A DNA stretch of 64,000 bases from Nitrospinota bacterium (GTDB taxonomy: Bacteria > Nitrospinota_A > UBA7883 > JACRLM01), in NCBI GenBank assembly GCA_016208975.1, contig JACQXA010000004.1, forward strand, positions 1,799,015 through 1,863,014. Reading direction: 5' to 3'. Position 1 is the first letter of the stretch; each line of letters begins with the position of its first letter. The notes under the pieces are model-generated. The model searched no databases. It had not been told where the DNA came from and worked only from the letters and a program-made list of their open reading frames with translations. Below are positions 32,172 through 41,085 of this stretch, one piece after another. Both the position numbers and the translations under genes were made by a program.

Positions 32172-34142
32172 TTAAAGCCCGCCCATCACCTTCACTATCT
32201 CCGCCACCCGGTGGGCGTATGTGTGCTTCTCCAAAACCTCGCGCCTGCCGGCCTCGGCTATGGCGTCCCGCTCTGTGTCATGGGCCAGGTAATGCCCGGC
32301 CAGATCCACGATATCCCCATCCCCGTAGATCACAAGATGCGCCTTGTCCCTGAAAAAATCCGTCAGGCCGTCGGCGTTGTCTGTCAACAGCATGGCCCCC
32401 GCGCACATGGACTCGAACACGCGCATGTTCAGGTCGTTCTTTATTGCGTTGTTGAACACGATCTTCGAGCCGCAGAAAAAATCCGCCATCTCCCGCAGGA
32501 ACAGCCTGCCGTACTGTACGTCCATTTTTTCCGCCAGACGCATAAGGAGCTTTACCCGCCGTTCATCGGTTAATGAGCCCACGAACCCCACGTCGCGGGT
32601 TTTTTCCATGGGCCGTTTGCCGTGGATTTCAGGGTCGCACGCCAGCGGAAGCCAATGGACGTTCTTTACGCCCGCCGCCTGGAACAGGGGAATGTAAGCC
32701 CGCTGGGCCACGAACACAACGTCGAACCCCCTGGAGTTTTCAATATCCCGCTCCGGATGCACATGGGTGTCTATAAGGTAAGCGGCTTTGGGGATGTCCA
32801 GCTTGTGAAGGTTCACAGGCGCCCTTCCCAGCCCGGTTTCAACCCACAAAAGAAAATCCGGCTTAAACCCCTGGGGCAGGCGGGGCAAAATAAAATCCAT
32901 ATCCCCCGTAAGGTCTGGCGTGGGGATGTCGTGGGTTTTTATTTCCCCCCTCATGTTGTGGAGGTTCCACATGTTCACGATGCGGTCGTTGATTCTGCCC
33001 CCGGCGGTGACCACGTCATGGCCCGTCCGGAAAGCCCGTTCAATGTATGCCGCCGCCGTGATGGGATAAGAGGTGTATGAGAGCAAAACGTTCTTTCCCG
33101 CCGGGTGTTTTTTGGCAAACCGCCTGCGGGGCGTTTCCGTGCCCGCGGCGGGGAATATCACCCCCGGCGGTTTCGGGCTCCAGTCCATGGCGCGTCCGAT
33201 GGCGGCGGCCCATTTTTCATGGAACGCCGAAATGGGGAACAGCCGCTCCACGGTTTTTCTTCCCTCGGCGCCGATGGATTTCGCCTGTGGCAGGTCTTCC
33301 AGCAGGCGTTGCGCCCTGGCCCGCAGATCGGCGGCGGTGGCGCCCACGAACCCGTCCACCCCGTCCGTGAGCGGGCAAGTGGGGTTTTCCAGCGTCAGCA
33401 CTGGCATCCCCGTGGCCATGGACTCCAGCATGGCAAGGTTGTAGCCATCCTCCCACGGGGCCATGGTGGTGTTTATGAACAACCGGTTTCTGCGATAAGC
33501 TTCTTTCAGCTCATCCCATCCAGAGGACAGCCTGCTGGCGGGAATGTCGGCGTTCATGCCGAATATGACATTGGCCAGATCGGCCAGCGCTTCCTCCTGC
33601 ACGGAGTAGCCGGTCATCAGGTCCCGCACCTTCAAATTGTTGCCGATGCGTAACACAACGGGGTTCTCCCCGGTGTAGCCGCCGTACAGGGATGTATCTA
33701 TGCCCGGCATGATTATCTCGCCGGGGATCCCCCAATCGTGCCTTTTCGTCTCCGATATGAAAACGCAATATACGCCGGACACCAGCTGGCGCACCCATTC
33801 GCGGTAATCTTTCACTATCTCCGGTTTTTTCCCAAGCTCCGCTTCGGTGGAAAGCCGGTTGTGGAACACCAGTATCTTGGGCAGGGCGAAATCCTTTGCC
33901 ATGACGATGTCTTTAACGTTGTGGGCTATCATCAGGTCGTAATAACCGGGGTTTGAAAGCCTTTCACGCGCCTCTTCTTTTGTGATGGCCGAGACGTTCT
34001 CCGGCATGGGGCGCATGGCCTCATCCCACGGTTTAAGGAAAGACGCTTCCAGGTTGGCGGGGGCTATCTCGAAAGTATGCTGGCGCAAGCCTGCCAGTAA
34101 TGAAAGATAGGGCGTGTGCCAGTTGAACGACAATATCTTCAT
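32172..34142 (-). CDS. Two-domain glycosyltransferase
   Basis: 656 residues from the ATG at 34142, which overlaps the preceding gene's stop as ATGA. N-terminal half (1-330): GT-B-like, with DLMIAHNVKDIVMAKDF, IGNNLKVRDLMTG, and the donor-binding PWEDGYNLAMLESMATGMPV (GT4-like E-x7-E). C-terminal half (350-656): a second GT-B part with FLLWVETGLGRAP, VGFVGSLTDERR and NMRVFESMCAGAMLLTDNAD, the CgeB-like glycosyl-transferase pattern. No membrane segment. Together with the two upstream genes it probably decorates a surface polysaccharide or a protein such as flagellin; the acceptor is unknown. Confidence 0.82.
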   Translation of the reverse strand: MKILSFNWHTPYLSLLAGLRQHTFEIAPANLEASFLKPWDEAMRPMPENVSAITKEEARERLSNPGYYDLMIAHNVKDIVMAKDFALPKILVFHNRLSTEAELGKKPEIVKDYREWVRQLVSGVYCVFISETKRHDWGIPGEIIMPGIDTSLYGGYTGENPVVLRIGNNLKVRDLMTGYSVQEEALADLANVIFGMNADIPASRLSSGWDELKEAYRRNRLFINTTMAPWEDGYNLAMLESMATGMPVLTLENPTCPLTDGVDGFVGATAADLRARAQRLLEDLPQAKSIGAEGRKTVERLFPISAFHEKWAAAIGRAMDWSPKPPGVIFPAAGTETPRRRFAKKHPAGKNVLLSYTSYPITAAAYIERAFRTGHDVVTAGGRINDRIVNMWNLHNMRGEIKTHDIPTPDLTGDMDFILPRLPQGFKPDFLLWVETGLGRAPVNLHKLDIPKAAYLIDTHVHPERDIENSRGFDVVFVAQRAYIPLFQAAGVKNVHWLPLACDPEIHGKRPMEKTRDVGFVGSLTDERRVKLLMRLAEKMDVQYGRLFLREMADFFCGSKIVFNNAIKNDLNMRVFESMCAGAMLLTDNADGLTDFFRDKAHLVIYGDGDIVDLAGHYLAHDTERDAIAEAGRREVLEKHTYAHRVAEIVKVMGGL

Positions 34143-36436
34143 GGCCGCGCTCCTTTCATGGCGCGCCAGGCTTCGGCCAACATGGCGCTCCACGCTTCAC
34201 TGGCGGAAAGGCTTTCCCCTTGCGCCTTGGTTGTGGCGCTGGCGGTTATCCTTTCCATTGCGTCCCCGTCCGCCAGATATTTTTCGGCCAGGCCCACCGC
34301 CTCATCGCCGTTTTTGCAAGTTATAAAATCCACGCCCGGTTTAAAAAACGCCTCCAGCCCCGGCGCGGTGTTTGTTACGAGAAGCGCGCCTTCGCTCACG
34401 GCCTCCAGCGCCACGGGGGGGAGGCTTTGGGCGGTGAAGGCTGGAATTTTCGAAAGGCATATCTTTGCTTCCATAAGCCCGCCGCCAACAGCCACATCAA
34501 TTCCCTTTTCCCGGAGAGTTGCGGCAATGGAGTCAAGCGCCCGCGCAGAGGCTTCATCGGCCAGCGCGAACAGAAGCGCGTCAGTTTCCAGTCCGAACCG
34601 TTCCACCCTCAGGCTTTCCACAATTTCCTTGGCGGCGCCCCATGGGATGGGAGTATCGGAGCCCAGCGATTCGATTATCTTTCCGATCCGGCGCAAGGCG
34701 GCGAAAATCCCGTTTTTATCTTTTTCCGTTCCGGTGTTGTCCATCAATTTGGAGCGCAGGGTATCCAGCGCACCATCGTATGTGGCGCGAACCGTCCGTG
34801 GAGGGACAACCAGGACGTCAACCGTTTTCCGGGCCTGTGGTTTGCCGGTAACGCCCGCGCAAGGGGGTAGATACTTTATTCCCAGCGCCCCGGCATCCTT
34901 CAGCCGCTCCACATCTTCTCTAATCGGTGTGAACACCAGAGTGGCGCCGTATTCGTTGTCCCGCCGCAGGGCTTCGGCGGCGGTAACCGGCCATGTGGGC
35001 CGGGCCAGATACAATATGCCCATATCCGCCGCCATCTCCGCCAGTTGCGGATTCAGCCTGTCGGACACTATCACCTGCGCGTAAAACTCCCGGACCGGCT
35101 TTTCCACCTGCCAGTCCGGGGCGGAATCTCCCGGCGCCACCACCCGCTCCACGGCGTGACCCAGTGTCTCGATAATACCGGCTGTATGCCCGGCGCCGGG
35201 GCCCACGCCAACCACCACCACGCGCAACCCGTTTGCCGTTTGGAGCGCATGCTCCTGAAAAGGAACCGGCCACAAAGAATCCGGGTCGGCTGGAAGCGGG
35301 GCGGAAGGGTCCAGCTCTCTCAGCTTCCTTAACGCAGACGCGGCAACCCCTGCCATGCCCGCCGCCAGCGCGCTTTGCGCCCGCCCGGCCGCCTGTTTAG
35401 ACAACCACAGGTTGAGCTTGCGCCCGTAATCAAAATCCGCCTGTTCCCCTTTGGGCTTCTTCTGGATGATGGCGTAGAAGGACCATTTGTTCATGCACGT
35501 CCCGACGCTGGCTATTTTTAACCCATCAACCAGGGAGACGAGGTTTTTTATGGAGCGTTTGGTGAAAACGTGCAGATGGGTGGAATCCGCATGGATGGTG
35601 TCGAACTGGTCGTCGTCGGGCAGGACAAGGGCTATAACGCCGCCGGGCTTTAATACCCGCCGCCATTCCATGAGGGTCTTCAGCGGATCAACGTAATGCT
35701 CCAGGTTGTGCCGGGCGATGATGTAATCCAGAGAGCCGTCTTCAAACATCGGCATGTCGTCTCCGGATGCCTCCACGTCGGCCTGGGATACCCGCCCTTT
35801 CTGGCTGGCATCCTGCCCCCGCTCACCGGGCGGGATGATGTCCACCCCAATGGCGGCGGGATGGGTTTTTGCGCCGCCGCACCCCACGTCTATCCCTTTC
35901 CCTTCCGCTACGGGGATGGCGAATTCCGCCTCGGGGTTTAAATGGGTGTGGGTGTTTTTCATCATTGAAACGCCAAGGTTCAGCAACAGCCTGGCGTCCT
36001 GATGGTTGGCGTTCACGCGGCAGGCTTCCTGCCAGTCCATGAACGCTTCGGAATAAAGCCCCATCTGGTAGTTGGCGATGCCGTAAAGGAACCAAAGCTC
36101 GCCATATCCCGCGAACCGGGTTACCGCCCGGCCAAAAAGCCGGGCCGCCTCGTGATAGCACTGGAGGGAGAACATTATCTTCCCCCGCAGGTAGTCGAAC
36201 TCCCAGGACACAAATGGCCCCGACGTGGTTTGATACGCCCTCGCCAGGTTGCCGGAAGTGGCGTACCCCGCCGCGAGGTTTAGCGTTTCAAGCTCGGCGG
36301 GGCTGGTGGATTCCGGCAATAGCGGGACGTCCGAGAAATCTATGGGCATGCCGCACATCCGCCCTACAAGTCGCTCCAGCGTCTGGGGCGCTTCCCCTAT
36401 GGAAACGGTTATGCCCTCGTCTATTTTATCCATCAT
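34139..36436 (-). CDS. TPR-methyltransferase-glycosyltransferase fusion
   Basis: 765 residues. Residues about 50-165 are TPR-like helices (GYGELWFLYGIANYQMGLYS). About 170-330 is a class I SAM methyltransferase: GKGIDVGCGGAKTHPAAIGV, ASGDDMPMFEDGSLDYIIAR, NLEHYVDPLKTLMEWRRVLK. About 400-765 is a CgeB-like glycosyltransferase part, with VALEAVSEGALLVTNTAPGL near its end. The first two parts are a paralogue of the next gene upstream (36437-37492). The start is the tandem ATG ATG directly after the upstream stop. Probably a sugar-modifying enzyme with methylation and transfer in one chain; substrates unknown. Confidence 0.8.
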   Translation of the reverse strand: MMDKIDEGITVSIGEAPQTLERLVGRMCGMPIDFSDVPLLPESTSPAELETLNLAAGYATSGNLARAYQTTSGPFVSWEFDYLRGKIMFSLQCYHEAARLFGRAVTRFAGYGELWFLYGIANYQMGLYSEAFMDWQEACRVNANHQDARLLLNLGVSMMKNTHTHLNPEAEFAIPVAEGKGIDVGCGGAKTHPAAIGVDIIPPGERGQDASQKGRVSQADVEASGDDMPMFEDGSLDYIIARHNLEHYVDPLKTLMEWRRVLKPGGVIALVLPDDDQFDTIHADSTHLHVFTKRSIKNLVSLVDGLKIASVGTCMNKWSFYAIIQKKPKGEQADFDYGRKLNLWLSKQAAGRAQSALAAGMAGVAASALRKLRELDPSAPLPADPDSLWPVPFQEHALQTANGLRVVVVGVGPGAGHTAGIIETLGHAVERVVAPGDSAPDWQVEKPVREFYAQVIVSDRLNPQLAEMAADMGILYLARPTWPVTAAEALRRDNEYGATLVFTPIREDVERLKDAGALGIKYLPPCAGVTGKPQARKTVDVLVVPPRTVRATYDGALDTLRSKLMDNTGTEKDKNGIFAALRRIGKIIESLGSDTPIPWGAAKEIVESLRVERFGLETDALLFALADEASARALDSIAATLREKGIDVAVGGGLMEAKICLSKIPAFTAQSLPPVALEAVSEGALLVTNTAPGLEAFFKPGVDFITCKNGDEAVGLAEKYLADGDAMERITASATTKAQGESLSASEAWSAMLAEAWRAMKGARP

Positions 36437-37492
36437 TTAATCACCGGCCCCCGTCAGCCGTTTCTCCTCCACGGCGCATTCCGCGCAGAGCCATTCCCGC
36501 CCATTCATTTTTTGCCGCAGCGCGCTTTGCCTTAACCGTTCGATGTCTCTTGCAATGCCCGATTCGATATAGTTGAACGGTTCCGGTTCCGGCGTCTTCA
36601 CCGCCACGGCCATGATGGACCATCGCGGCACAAGCCCGCCCGCATAGGCCACGCGCATGGAGGGTAATAAACCAAACAGCCGCTGGAGGCTGTCTAAAGT
36701 GAAGGCGTGGTAATGGGTAGGGTCCAGCCTTATGGTGTCCACCCATCCATGGTCCGGCACGGCCACGCCCAAAAGCCCACCGGGTTTTAACACCCTTACC
36801 CATTCCTTGAGCGCCTTTACATGGTCTTTGTAATGCTCCAGGTTGTGCCGGGCGATGACGTAGTCCAACTCCCCGCCGCCGAACATTGGCAGATAATCGC
36901 CGGAAGCCACTACATCCGCCGAGGATGTCACGCTTTTCTGGCCGCCATGGGCGCCTTTCGCGCCGCCAGGGGTAAGGTCCACCCCTATGGCTTCGGGGCA
37001 GGTTTTGTTTCCGCCACAACCCACGTCTATCCCCTTGCCACGGCATAACAATGTAAAAGCGTCCGCCTCGGGGTGCCAGGAGGGGTTTTGTTTTATCATC
37101 CCCCGCCCCAGATTTATGAGGGAGAGGTACAAAGATTGTGGCGCTTCTTTGGGGAGCATATAAGCCAGCGACTCCCAATAGAATACCGCTTTTTGATAAA
37201 GCCCCAACCCCGCCATCACAAGCCCCGTCAACGCCGCTGAATGGGGATGGTTCACCGCCACAGGCTCCAGCAGGCCAACGGCGTCGCTCAACCGCCCATT
37301 TTGGAGCGCTTTTTGACCTTCGGCGATAGGGGCGATAAGCTCGGCGGGGCCGTCTTCCACAGATTGGGCCAGCGCTTCGGCGGAGAGCAAAGGCGGATTC
37401 CTTAAAAAATCCTCCACCACGCCCGAAAGCCACCCGGCCACGTCTCCCGCTTCATCGGGAAAGGCCAGGGGCGGTGGAGGCCATCCGCTCAT
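36437..37492 (-). CDS. TPR-methyltransferase, paralogue of the fusion downstream
   Basis: 351 residues from the ATG at 37492, with GGGGGGA 6 bases upstream. TPR-like helices (about 60-140) precede a class I SAM methyltransferase (about 150-310): GKGIDVGCGGNKTCPEAIGV, ASGDYLPMFGGGELDYVIAR, NLEHYKDHVKALKEWVRVLK, PGGLLGVAVPDHGW. These blocks align well with the neighbour at 34139-36436, showing tandem duplication. A CxxC near the C-terminus (EWLCAECAVEE) is extra. First gene of the three-gene minus-strand operon. Confidence 0.82.
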   Translation of the reverse strand: MSGWPPPPLAFPDEAGDVAGWLSGVVEDFLRNPPLLSAEALAQSVEDGPAELIAPIAEGQKALQNGRLSDAVGLLEPVAVNHPHSAALTGLVMAGLGLYQKAVFYWESLAYMLPKEAPQSLYLSLINLGRGMIKQNPSWHPEADAFTLLCRGKGIDVGCGGNKTCPEAIGVDLTPGGAKGAHGGQKSVTSSADVVASGDYLPMFGGGELDYVIARHNLEHYKDHVKALKEWVRVLKPGGLLGVAVPDHGWVDTIRLDPTHYHAFTLDSLQRLFGLLPSMRVAYAGGLVPRWSIMAVAVKTPEPEPFNYIESGIARDIERLRQSALRQKMNGREWLCAECAVEEKRLTGAGD

Positions 37493-37712
37493 CAAGAATC
37501 CCCCCAGGGTTTATAGAATGTGGCGAAAGCCCGCCATGAACCCGGCGGGCGAGACTATTTTAACCGAAATGGAGGGATTTTATCGTCAACTTAAGATGGA
37601 AAATGCGTTTTCGATGGCCCGGGGCTTCTTTGTGAGGAGGGAGGGTATCCACGAGACTCACGAAACCCTGGGCCAAGGAAACGTTAACCGTTTTGTGGGA
37701 ATGCAATTACCC

Positions 37713-37744
37713 CGCGGCCGCCAGGCGGCGCCTGGGCGGCCGCG
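37713..37744. other. GC-rich perfect hairpin in intergenic region
   Basis: CGCGGCCGCC pairs perfectly with GGCGGCCGCG, and AGGCG with CGCCT inside it, giving about 15 bp of stem in 32 bases. There is no T-run on either strand. It lies 36 bases past the stop of the minus-strand gene at 37780-38166, so it may be a pause site or an RNA-stabilising 3' structure. The rest of the 287-bp gap holds no supported gene. Confidence 0.6.
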
Positions 37745-37779
37745 ACAGGTTTCAATCGGACATCCTCGTCGCGTTGTGG

Positions 37780-38166
37780 TCAGAATATGAGCCGGGCCTT
37801 TTTCAACCAAGCCCTTTCATCGAACCTTTCAGCCACCCATTCCCGGAAGGAGACTTCGTTCTTGCTCTGCTCCCGTCCGTCCACCAGTTCTTTGCGGCGG
37901 GCCAATACGAGTTCCTGTTTTTCTTCCCCCGTTTCAGCCATGGGCGTTTCGGTCATTTCCTCTATTTCGTCCTGCCGGTACATCATGCCGGATACTTCGA
38001 TGATCTCGCCGATCCTCAAAGCCAGCCCCAGTAAAGTGGAAGAATCCACCACCTGCCGCTTCTTGAGGTCCTGCAAGAGGGCCATCACATCTTCGTTTCG
38101 AGTAATGGCTTCCATGATCGCCTGCGAAAGAGCTTTCAGTTCTTTCTCGTTGCCGTTCCCGTCCAT
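37780..38166 (-). CDS. Small acidic protein of unknown function
   Basis: 128 residues, helical and charged. The ATG at 38166 has GGGAGG 7 bases upstream; a GTG two codons earlier is too close to that site. Sequence features: ELKALSQAIMEAITRNEDVM, LRIGEIIEVSGMMYRQDEIE, and a basic/aromatic end WVAERFDERAWLKKARLIF. No family recognised. Single gene between two gaps. Confidence 0.65.
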   Translation of the reverse strand: MDGNGNEKELKALSQAIMEAITRNEDVMALLQDLKKRQVVDSSTLLGLALRIGEIIEVSGMMYRQDEIEEMTETPMAETGEEKQELVLARRKELVDGREQSKNEVSFREWVAERFDERAWLKKARLIF

Positions 38167-38484
38167 GGCCACGCCTCCCTGTGTGGTTCCTTGTTCTTAG
38201 CTTCTTATCGGAACCATCGTCTCGTTTAATAAATTTATGTTACATAGCTTTGCATAAGCGATACCAACTTGAGGCGATAACGGCGTCTTCCCGCATCGCA
38301 TTGTATTCAAAAAGTTTTTGCGGTAACGAAGTGTTTTTGAGGCTGGCGCGGCGCGCGGAATTGTCTGTTTTTCAGCCAGAAGTTGTCGCCACATGCGGAA
38401 AAAACGTCACTTTTTTGATAAACAAAACGTGGCCCGGGATAAAATATGGCCACGGTGAAACACTATCATCCATTCTAAAAGCCA
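38167..38484. other. Intergenic region between divergent small genes
   Basis: 318 bp, AT-richer than its surroundings. A hairpin CGTGGCC/GGCCACG lies at 38428-38454, with TTGATA (38415) and TAAAAT (38440) around it, spaced 19 bp, a weak candidate promoter for the gene at 38485. No supported gene here. Confidence 0.45.
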
Positions 38485-38937
38485 ATGAAACAGGCCATAA
38501 TTCCTTTAGTCATTCTCTTTCTGGCGGCGGCAGGTGGCGGGGCGTACTTCTTTATAATGAGGAACCATGCGCCGCAGTCCGCCGGGAATCAGCCAGTGGA
38601 GGAGGGCGGGGAACATAAAGCCGCCCCGGAAGAAGCCAAAGCCCCGGAGCATGAGGCGGCCGAGCCGGAAAAACCCGCCGCCACACCGAACAGCATTCAA
38701 AGAGTTTCCGACGATACCGACTGGAAGCTGGATAAGCCCATCGAGATGATGAAGATGGAGGATCCCAAAGACCTGGACAAGGCCCGCCGAAGGGTATTGA
38801 GGGACATGCGCATGACGCGCAAAGAAGCGGTGAAAGATTTAAAAGACGCCGATAAAGAGGAACAGGCCAAAAAAGAGCGGGCGGCGGCCATCGCCGTATG
38901 GCTGGAGAAGGATGACCACCAGGACGTCGTGAAGTAA
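38485..38937 (+). CDS. Membrane-anchored charged protein of unknown function
   Basis: 150 residues. One N-terminal hydrophobic helix (MKQAIIPLVILFLAAAGGGA) then a Pro/Ala/Glu-rich linker (about 30-70) and a charged helical end (LDKARRRVLRDMRMTRKEAV onward). Probably a periplasmic protein held by its N-terminal helix. No family recognised. The repeat-rich block begins 29 bases past its stop. Confidence 0.65.
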   Translation: MKQAIIPLVILFLAAAGGGAYFFIMRNHAPQSAGNQPVEEGGEHKAAPEEAKAPEHEAAEPEKPAATPNSIQRVSDDTDWKLDKPIEMMKMEDPKDLDKARRRVLRDMRMTRKEAVKDLKDADKEEQAKKERAAAIAVWLEKDDHQDVVK

Positions 38938-38965
38938 ATTCCTTCCGGGTGGTTTTTTCATTTTT

Positions 38966-39040
38966 CGCTTCCCCGTGACCGCCACATGGCCGCTTCCCCG
39001 TAGTCGCCCTTTAACCGCTTCCCCGTGGTCGCCTGACCAC
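38966..39040. repeat. Three 25-bp tandem repeats
   Basis: Units starting CGCTTCCCCGT at 38966, 38991 and 39016 are spaced exactly 25 bp; about 18 bases of each are well conserved. A fourth, separate copy (CGCTTCACCGTGGTCGCC) starts at 39445. The third and fourth copies continue into GTGGTCGCC-x-GACCACGG, a small palindrome. Confidence 0.75.
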
Positions 39041-39073
39041 GGATTCCTGTCGCTTCTGTCGTTGACTAAAGAA

Positions 39074-39408
39074 GACCGGGGTCAGCAACTGTGAGGCGCA
39101 ACATTTTATTGCGGCTCGTTCCATGTCACCCTTCGATAAACTCGCGGTGCGCCATTTGTCATCCCGGCCAAGCGTAGCGCGAGCCGGGATCAGGGCCTCA
39201 ACGGGGAATGGACGAAGCCCCGATGCCGGGTCAAGCCCGTTGACCGGGGTCAGCAACTGTGAGGCGCAACATTTTATTGCGGCTCGTTCCATGTCACCCT
39301 TCGATAAACTCGCGGTGCGCCATTTGTCATCCCGGCCAAGCGACAGCGCGAGCCGGGATCAGGGCCTCAACGAGGAATGGACGAAGCCCCGATGCCGGGT
39401 CAAGCCCG
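39074..39408. repeat. Tandem duplication of a 168-bp intergenic unit
   Basis: Two nearly identical units, 39074-39241 and 39242-39408, differing by a couple of substitutions and one indel. Each holds small palindromes: ATCCCGGC...GCCGGGAT, and ATGCCGGG-TCAA-GCCCGGCAT in the second. Open frames across it are repetitive and lack ribosome sites, so it is taken as non-coding. Confidence 0.85.
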
Positions 39409-39658
39409 GCATGACAATGTTCCCACTATTAGGGATATTCTCACCGCTTCACCGTGGTCGCCCGACCACGGACTCCTTCCCTACATTTGTCATGGCGAAC
39501 CTGTCGAGCCACGAACCATGCCCCCCAGCGTTTTTCATGTTTTTCAACTCCCTCAGGTTTATCAAATCCTCCAGAATCTCCTTTTCCTCCACCTCCGATT
39601 TAACACCAACTGTCTTTTAGATAGACTGCGCTTTGTGGCTGGCGAAGGCCGTCAGCGC

Positions 39659-39687
39659 TTGTCCCGGATGTGGAGTCAATCTATAAT
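39659..39687 (+). promoter_or_regulatory. Promoter of the NCS2 permease gene
   Basis: TTGTCC (39659-39664), 17-bp spacer, perfect TATAAT (39682-39687). The leader of about 33 nt holds GGCG-AAA-CGCC and then a second GGCG that could pair with the same CGCC, next to the Shine-Dalgarno GGGAGGGG. So two exclusive hairpins are possible. Confidence 0.65.
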
Positions 39688-39726
39688 GACTCGGTGGGCG
39701 AAACGCCTTGATAGGCGGGAGGGGTT

Positions 39727-41079
39727 ATGGCCGGTCTTGTCGAAAAGCTTTTCGAGGTTGATAAACGCGGCAGTTCCATAAGCCGCGAGGTTACCGCCGG
39801 AATCACCACTTATCTCACCGCCAGTTATATAATTTTTGTACAACCCGCCGTGCTTTCCCTGGCGGGGATGGATTTTGGCGCGGTGATGACCGCCACCTGC
39901 CTTTCCACCGCGCTGGCCACCATCTTCATGGCTTTTTTAGCCAATTACCCCATAGTGGTGGCCCCGGCCATGGGGCACAACTTTTTCTTCGCCCTTACCG
40001 TATGCGGCGCCGTGGCCGCCGGAGGGATGGGGTTCCACTGGAGCCAGGCGCTGGCGGCGGTGTTCATCTCCGGGTCGCTATTCCTTTTCCTGTCCCTCTT
40101 CGGGTTCCGGGAAAAGATAATCAGCGCCATTCCGGCCTCCCTCCGGCTGGGGATAGCCGTGGGCATCGGCCTTCTGATAGCCCTGCTGGGGCTGGAATGG
40201 GGCGGCGTTATAGTGGCCAAACCGGGGGTGCTGGTGGGGTTGGGTAGTATAAAATCCCCCCCGGTCATGTTAACCCTGTTCGGGACGTTCCTGATATTGA
40301 CCCTGATGATACGGAACGTGAAAGGCTCCATACTGTGGGGCATATTGGGCTCGGCGCTGGTGGCGCTGCCATTTGGCCTTACGGAGTTCCATGGTGTGGT
40401 CTCGGCCCCTCCTTCGCTGGCGCCAACGTTACTGCAACTGGATTTTCCAGGCCTTTTCGGGAATAAACATTTCTGGCTGGTGATAGCGGTGTTCTTCATG
40501 CTGGCTCTGTTTGACACGGTGGGCACCCTGGTGGGCGTGGCCACCACCGCCGGGCTTATGGACGCGTCGGGGAAAATACCCAAAGCCGAAAAAGCCATGG
40601 CCGCGGACGCGGCGGGCACCGTGGCGGGCGCAATGCTGGGCACTTCCACCGTCACCGCATATATAGAGAGCGCCGCGGGCATAGCCGTGGGCGGGCGCAC
40701 GGGCCTGGCGGCAATCGTTACCGCGGGGCTCTTTCTGTTATCCACTTTCTTAAGCCCCCTGGCGCAAATGGTGGGGGGCGGGTACAAGGTGGCCGAAGGG
40801 GTTTATCTCTACCCCATCATCGCCCCTGCGCTTATAGTTGTCGGGTCGCTGATGCTGGCCCTGGTAAAAGAGATCAAGTGGGAAGACCCTGCGGACGGGT
40901 TTTCCGCCTATCTGGCGATAATTATAACGCCTCTTTCGGTCAGTATCACCGAAGGGGTGAGCGCGGGTTTTATCGCCTATTCCCTGCTGAAAACCGCGCA
41001 AGGCAAATTTCTGGAAGTCCACTGGCTCACGCATGTAATAGCCCTGGCGCTAGCGGCCCGCTACACCTTTTTGGTTTAA
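39727..41079 (+). CDS. NCS2-family purine permease (AzgA-like)
   Basis: 450 residues, about 12-14 membrane helices. The pattern REVTAGITTYLTASYIIFVQ, TALATIFMAFLANYPIVVAP, AMGHNFFFALTVCG, and TSTVTAYIESAAGIAVGGRT is that of AzgA-type hypoxanthine/adenine/guanine permeases in the NCS2 family. Brings nucleobases in by proton symport. GGGAGGGG precedes the ATG. The following SDR gene starts 6 bases past the stop. Confidence 0.9.
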   Translation: MAGLVEKLFEVDKRGSSISREVTAGITTYLTASYIIFVQPAVLSLAGMDFGAVMTATCLSTALATIFMAFLANYPIVVAPAMGHNFFFALTVCGAVAAGGMGFHWSQALAAVFISGSLFLFLSLFGFREKIISAIPASLRLGIAVGIGLLIALLGLEWGGVIVAKPGVLVGLGSIKSPPVMLTLFGTFLILTLMIRNVKGSILWGILGSALVALPFGLTEFHGVVSAPPSLAPTLLQLDFPGLFGNKHFWLVIAVFFMLALFDTVGTLVGVATTAGLMDASGKIPKAEKAMAADAAGTVAGAMLGTSTVTAYIESAAGIAVGGRTGLAAIVTAGLFLLSTFLSPLAQMVGGGYKVAEGVYLYPIIAPALIVVGSLMLALVKEIKWEDPADGFSAYLAIIITPLSVSITEGVSAGFIAYSLLKTAQGKFLEVHWLTHVIALALAARYTFLV

Positions 41080-41085
41080 AAAATC

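Noticed and set aside
37518-37790. 90-codon open frame on the plus strand
   Set aside because: No ribosome site; it includes the GC-rich hairpin and reads as low-complexity Arg/Gly sequence.
38966-39040. CRISPR array
   Set aside because: Repeats are adjacent 25-bp units with no unique spacers of constant length, and there are no cas genes.
39123-39620. 165-codon open frame across the tandem repeats
   Set aside because: The translation repeats itself because the DNA does, and it has no ribosome site or domain; treated as non-coding.
39659-39726. Xanthine (NMT1-type) or purine riboswitch before the NCS2 gene
   Set aside because: The predicted transcript leader is only about 33 nt and I cannot match the conserved riboswitch nucleotides; kept only as a possible hairpin switch.
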